A DNA stretch of 20,219 nt, taken from contig VHZZ01009320.1 in NCBI GenBank assembly GCA_009801015.1, positions 15,705 to 35,923 on the forward strand. The letters are read 5' to 3'. The notes beneath the pieces are model-generated. The model saw only the letters and a list, made by a program, of their open reading frames with translations, was not told the DNA's origin and did not search any database. Each line of letters opens with the position of its first letter. Within the stretch, counting starts at the first letter, position 1. Shown one piece after another: positions 17,966 through 20,219 of this stretch. This DNA comes from Silene noctiflora. Taxonomy: Eukaryota; Streptophyta; Magnoliopsida; Caryophyllales; Caryophyllaceae. Position numbers and translations under genes: made by a program.

Positions 17966-19727
17966 TACCCGGTTATTATAGGACCCGTATGAGAACCTCG
18001 GGATGCGTGAGAGGATCGCTAGACTTGATAAGGGACTACACAGGAGTAAAGTATAACCTTACACTAGACCAAGTGGAATCTAGACTAAATTTAGTAAAGC
18101 TGCAGTGGACAGAGTGATGCCTTTAGTGGAACGAGTAGAGGCCACTTGACTGAGTACGGGCTGTACTCGACCGAGTAGATGGCACACGGCCAAGTGGACT
18201 CAGCACTCGACTGTGTGTGTGGTACTCGGCCGAGTGGACTCAGCACTCGACCGAGTGCACTATGTCATAACACGGGTTAAGACAACCCGTGAACCTTATC
18301 CTACCTAACCCTAAATCATTTCATCCTTTCTCCTTATCACTCTAAACCCTCTCCCTTCTCTCTAAAACCATCCTAAATACCTTCCTAATGGGATTCAAGC
18401 TTGGATTAGAGGATTGCTCACGTTGTTCATCTTTCCTTTCACCTAGTAAGTCGAGATCTACCTTTCTTTTATTTCTTATGAACCCTAACTTTTGGGGTTT
18501 TTCTTATGGGTAATTAATTAGTAGTTAGTATGTGTAATTTGGGTAATTAATGGGTAATAATAAGGGGTTTTGTATTGTATTATAGTGTAGGATGTGTTGT
18601 GATAGTTGTCACATGGTTTGTATAGGATGAGACGGTTTCATAAGACGAGGTTGTATCGGATTCGAGTAGCTTATGAAGATTGCTAAAAAGGTAAGTTAAT
18701 ACTACTCGGTTTTGATAATGTAAATGTGTGTTTATGTGAATTTGTCACTTAGAATCCATGATAAGAGTAGTCTTGCATTCGTCATGATAATTGAGAATGA
18801 TAATAAGGTTTATATGTGAATCGGAAATGCATTATGACATGATATTGGTTGCGACGACTTGAGAGTCGAGATTCTTGGCCACATGGTTACATTCATAGTA
18901 TGTTGGTAACATGTTGCATGAAAAGTCATATTTGAAATTATGTTCATGTTTGCATTCATGTGTAAATCAATCTTGTTGGAGGTTGTCTGTGGAGTTGTGG
19001 TGGTGATAGTTGTTGATATTGGAGACGTAAGGTGGTTGGGAGACCATCTTACGCTTGGCTTGCCTCTTGGAGCTTCCCACTCCAAGAGGGATGTTCACAT
19101 TAATGGCTTGAGTTATGAAGGGACACGTTTGGTTGAGACAAGTCGTCTGGCAGGGAATCCGAGTCGCTCTCGAGCCCGGTACCACAGATGTGTCCCGAGT
19201 ACCTTTTTATGGGTTGTGGTCCGGCTATTTTGGTTGACGGTGCTGTGGTGCCATCCTATCACTGGCTTATGGGTACGTCTGGGTGTGTCTTGGTACTAGT
19301 GTGGTGTTGGTGAAACTGTGTCTCTTTCATATCTTTGTCATGTTGCATAATTATATATATATTGTATTTTGTTTTATTATTGAAACTGACGTGTTTGGGT
19401 TGTGTGTAAATTGTCGCCTATTTCCGGGGTGGCCTGTGTTGATCCATATGATATTTCCGATCATATGGGGAGTATTACGTTTACAGGTTTTGTTTGGTGT
19501 CTTGTGGGAGACAAGACGAGCTTTGGACCTGGAGTCGAGTGTCACTTTATTAGAAGAGTATAGTAGTCATGAGTTGTATCTTTATTTATTCATTCATGGT
19601 TGTGTAATCCACTAAATAGCTTATTTATGTTAATTGTTTCTTAATTGTAACTCTGATTCACCTCCTCGGGAAACCGAGATGGTAAAATCCTCCCATTACC
19701 TTGGCCGGGTAAGAAGAGGGTGTTACA
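17961..19727 (+). repeat. 3' LTR (1767 bp) of the nested element
   Basis: It is a full-length partner of the LTR at 10855, starting TGTAATACCCGG and ending AGGGTGTTACA, followed by the target duplication CTAAG. It keeps 21 bp in the palindrome array that the 5' LTR has lost, and has an extra stretch (about 19537-19550) near its end. Differences between the LTRs are mainly C/T and G/A changes, as expected of methylated, silenced DNA. Confidence 0.93.
18103..18257. repeat. Palindrome array D (3' LTR): 8 units
   Basis: Units begin at about 18103, 18124, 18143, 18164, 18183, 18204, 18223 and 18244. The spacing is 21, 19, 21, 19, 21, 19, 21, i.e. four copies of a 40-bp dimer. The unit at 18224-18235, ACTCGGCCGAGT, is a perfect palindrome. 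This is the fuller version of array A; the missing 21 bp there lie between two GTGGA direct repeats, consistent with slippage. Confidence 0.9.
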
Positions 19728-19732
19728 CTAAG

Positions 19733-20219
19733 AGTGAATGATAACAGTTTTGAGATAAAGAATTATTTACTCCAACTTGTTCAAGACAATCAATTTGGTG
19801 GAGGCCCTTTGGAGAATCCTAATGAGCATCTCAATGACTTTCTTAACAATTGCGATATGTTTAAGATGAATGGGGTTTCCGATGATGTCGTGCGTCTAAG
19901 ATTGTTCCCTCACTCATTAAGTGAAGCGGCTAAAGATTTGCTCAAAAATTGTGAACCCAACTCTCTCAAGACATTGGGTAAACTATCTTCGACGTTCTTA
20001 AACAAGTACTTTCCTCCTTCTAGAACCAAAGTCAAGAGTGACTTACAAGGATTTTCTCAATAAGAGGATGAGACTTTTTATGAAGCTTGGGAGAGATATA
20101 AGAGTCTCCAAAGGTTGTGGCCACATCATGGCATAGCCGAGCCCGAGTTAGTGAACAATTTCTACAAGGGGCTGAAACAAGATCTAAGGTTATCACTTGA
20201 CGCGGGGTCAGGGAAGGGA
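19733..20219 (+). pseudogene. Athila-type gag, resumed after the nested element (runs off the window)
   Basis: Gag continues in the frame left at 10854. It carries the conserved retrotransposon gag core (Pfam Retrotrans_gag, PF03732): FGGGPLENPNEHLNDFL, FKMNGVSDDVVRLRLFPHSL, AAKDLL and LNKYFPPSRT. After an in-frame TAA (20061-20063) it goes on as EDETFYEAWERYKSLQRL and PHHGIAEPELVNNFYKGL. The stop replaces a residue in the usual F-Q-x-E-x-E-T-x-x-E-A-W-E-R motif and is probably a C-to-T change from CAA. The frame then stays open to the window edge. Capsid-forming in intact relatives; here inactivated by insertion and nonsense mutation. Confidence 0.88.

Larger units (their letters stand above)
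10855..19727 (+). mobile_element. Complete non-autonomous Gypsy-type LTR element nested in Athila gag
   Basis: The 8873-bp element has two LTRs (10855-12585, 17961-19727) with TGTAA...TTACA ends, an initiator-Met primer site and a polypurine tract. The target duplication is CCAAG (10850-10854) and CTAAG (19728-19732), one transition apart. The 5.4-kb interior shows no protease, reverse transcriptase, RNase H or integrase. It carries only a ruined ORF-1-like gene and a short pol-tail-like relic. LTR termini, primer site and the pol-tail phrase recall Tekay-type chromoviruses, which presumably supplied the enzymes in trans. The LTRs differ by roughly 10% in their first 146 bp, so the insertion is not recent. 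Confidence 0.9.
8141..20219 (+). mobile_element. Athila-type Ty3/Gypsy retrotransposon, 5' part, with two nested insertions
   Basis: The element reads 5' LTR, tRNA-Asp-type primer site, short leader and gag, then leaves the window. Its leader is split by a Tourist-like MITE and its gag by a full LTR retrotransposon. Removing both gives a compact Athila 5' end with gag starting about 100 bp after the primer site. The Athila assignment rests on the primer site, the U5 text (GTGGTTCGACCC followed by AAGTTTTTGGCGCC) and the gag protein. The left boundary is uncertain by tens of bases; pol and the 3' LTR lie beyond the window. Confidence 0.8.

Noticed and set aside
18810-19615. Several open frames in the 3' LTR as genes
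   Set aside because: They are LTR sequence; the matching frames in the 5' LTR are interrupted or shifted.

Overview
The window is non-coding, repeat-rich nuclear DNA of a flowering plant. It is AT-rich and contains a plant-specific miR156/157 locus, Copia, Athila-type and Tekay-like LTR retrotransposon parts, and Tourist and Stowaway MITEs. The repeat flavour would suit a eudicot with a large genome, perhaps Caryophyllales, but that is a guess. No intact protein-coding host gene was found.

Layout. 1-363 is the 3' end of a Copia-type element. 1498-1810 is a Tourist/PIF-Harbinger-type MITE. 3480-3970 is the one clear host locus: two MIR157 hairpins in tandem, best read on the minus strand, with a TATA box about 160 bp upstream of the first hairpin and a tiny ORF (MEGKSSP) at the first AUG of the leader. 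Degraded MITEs follow at 4385-4820 and a repeat-like stretch at 4860-5045. A promoter-like patch with two palindromic G-boxes but no gene lies at 6280-6760, and Stowaway debris at 7969-8046.

From about 8141 to the window end everything belongs to one Athila-type Gypsy element on the plus strand: 5' LTR (end at 9591), tRNA-Asp-type primer site (9598-9617) and gag. It has been interrupted twice. A 898-bp Tourist-like MITE (9658-10555) sits in its leader, and a complete 8.87-kb LTR element (10855-19727) sits inside gag with a 5-bp target duplication (CCAAG/CTAAG). Gag stays in frame across the insertion.

The inner element is non-autonomous. It has 1.73- and 1.77-kb LTRs (TGTAA...TTACA), an initiator-Met primer site and a polypurine tract. 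No gag-pol was found beyond a short pol-tail-like relic. It carries instead a broken, acidic-tailed gene resembling the ATHILA ORF-1 family (14778-16430). Its most unusual feature is about 30 copies of a CpG-rich near-palindrome, ACTCGRCCGAGT, in four phased arrays. One array is in each LTR (alternating 19/21-bp spacing, a 40-bp dimer). Two internal arrays flank the ORF-1 relic (about 21-22-bp spacing, each split by a 53-54-bp gap). The arrays look like clustered binding sites for a dimeric protein, or a methylation-dense control region.
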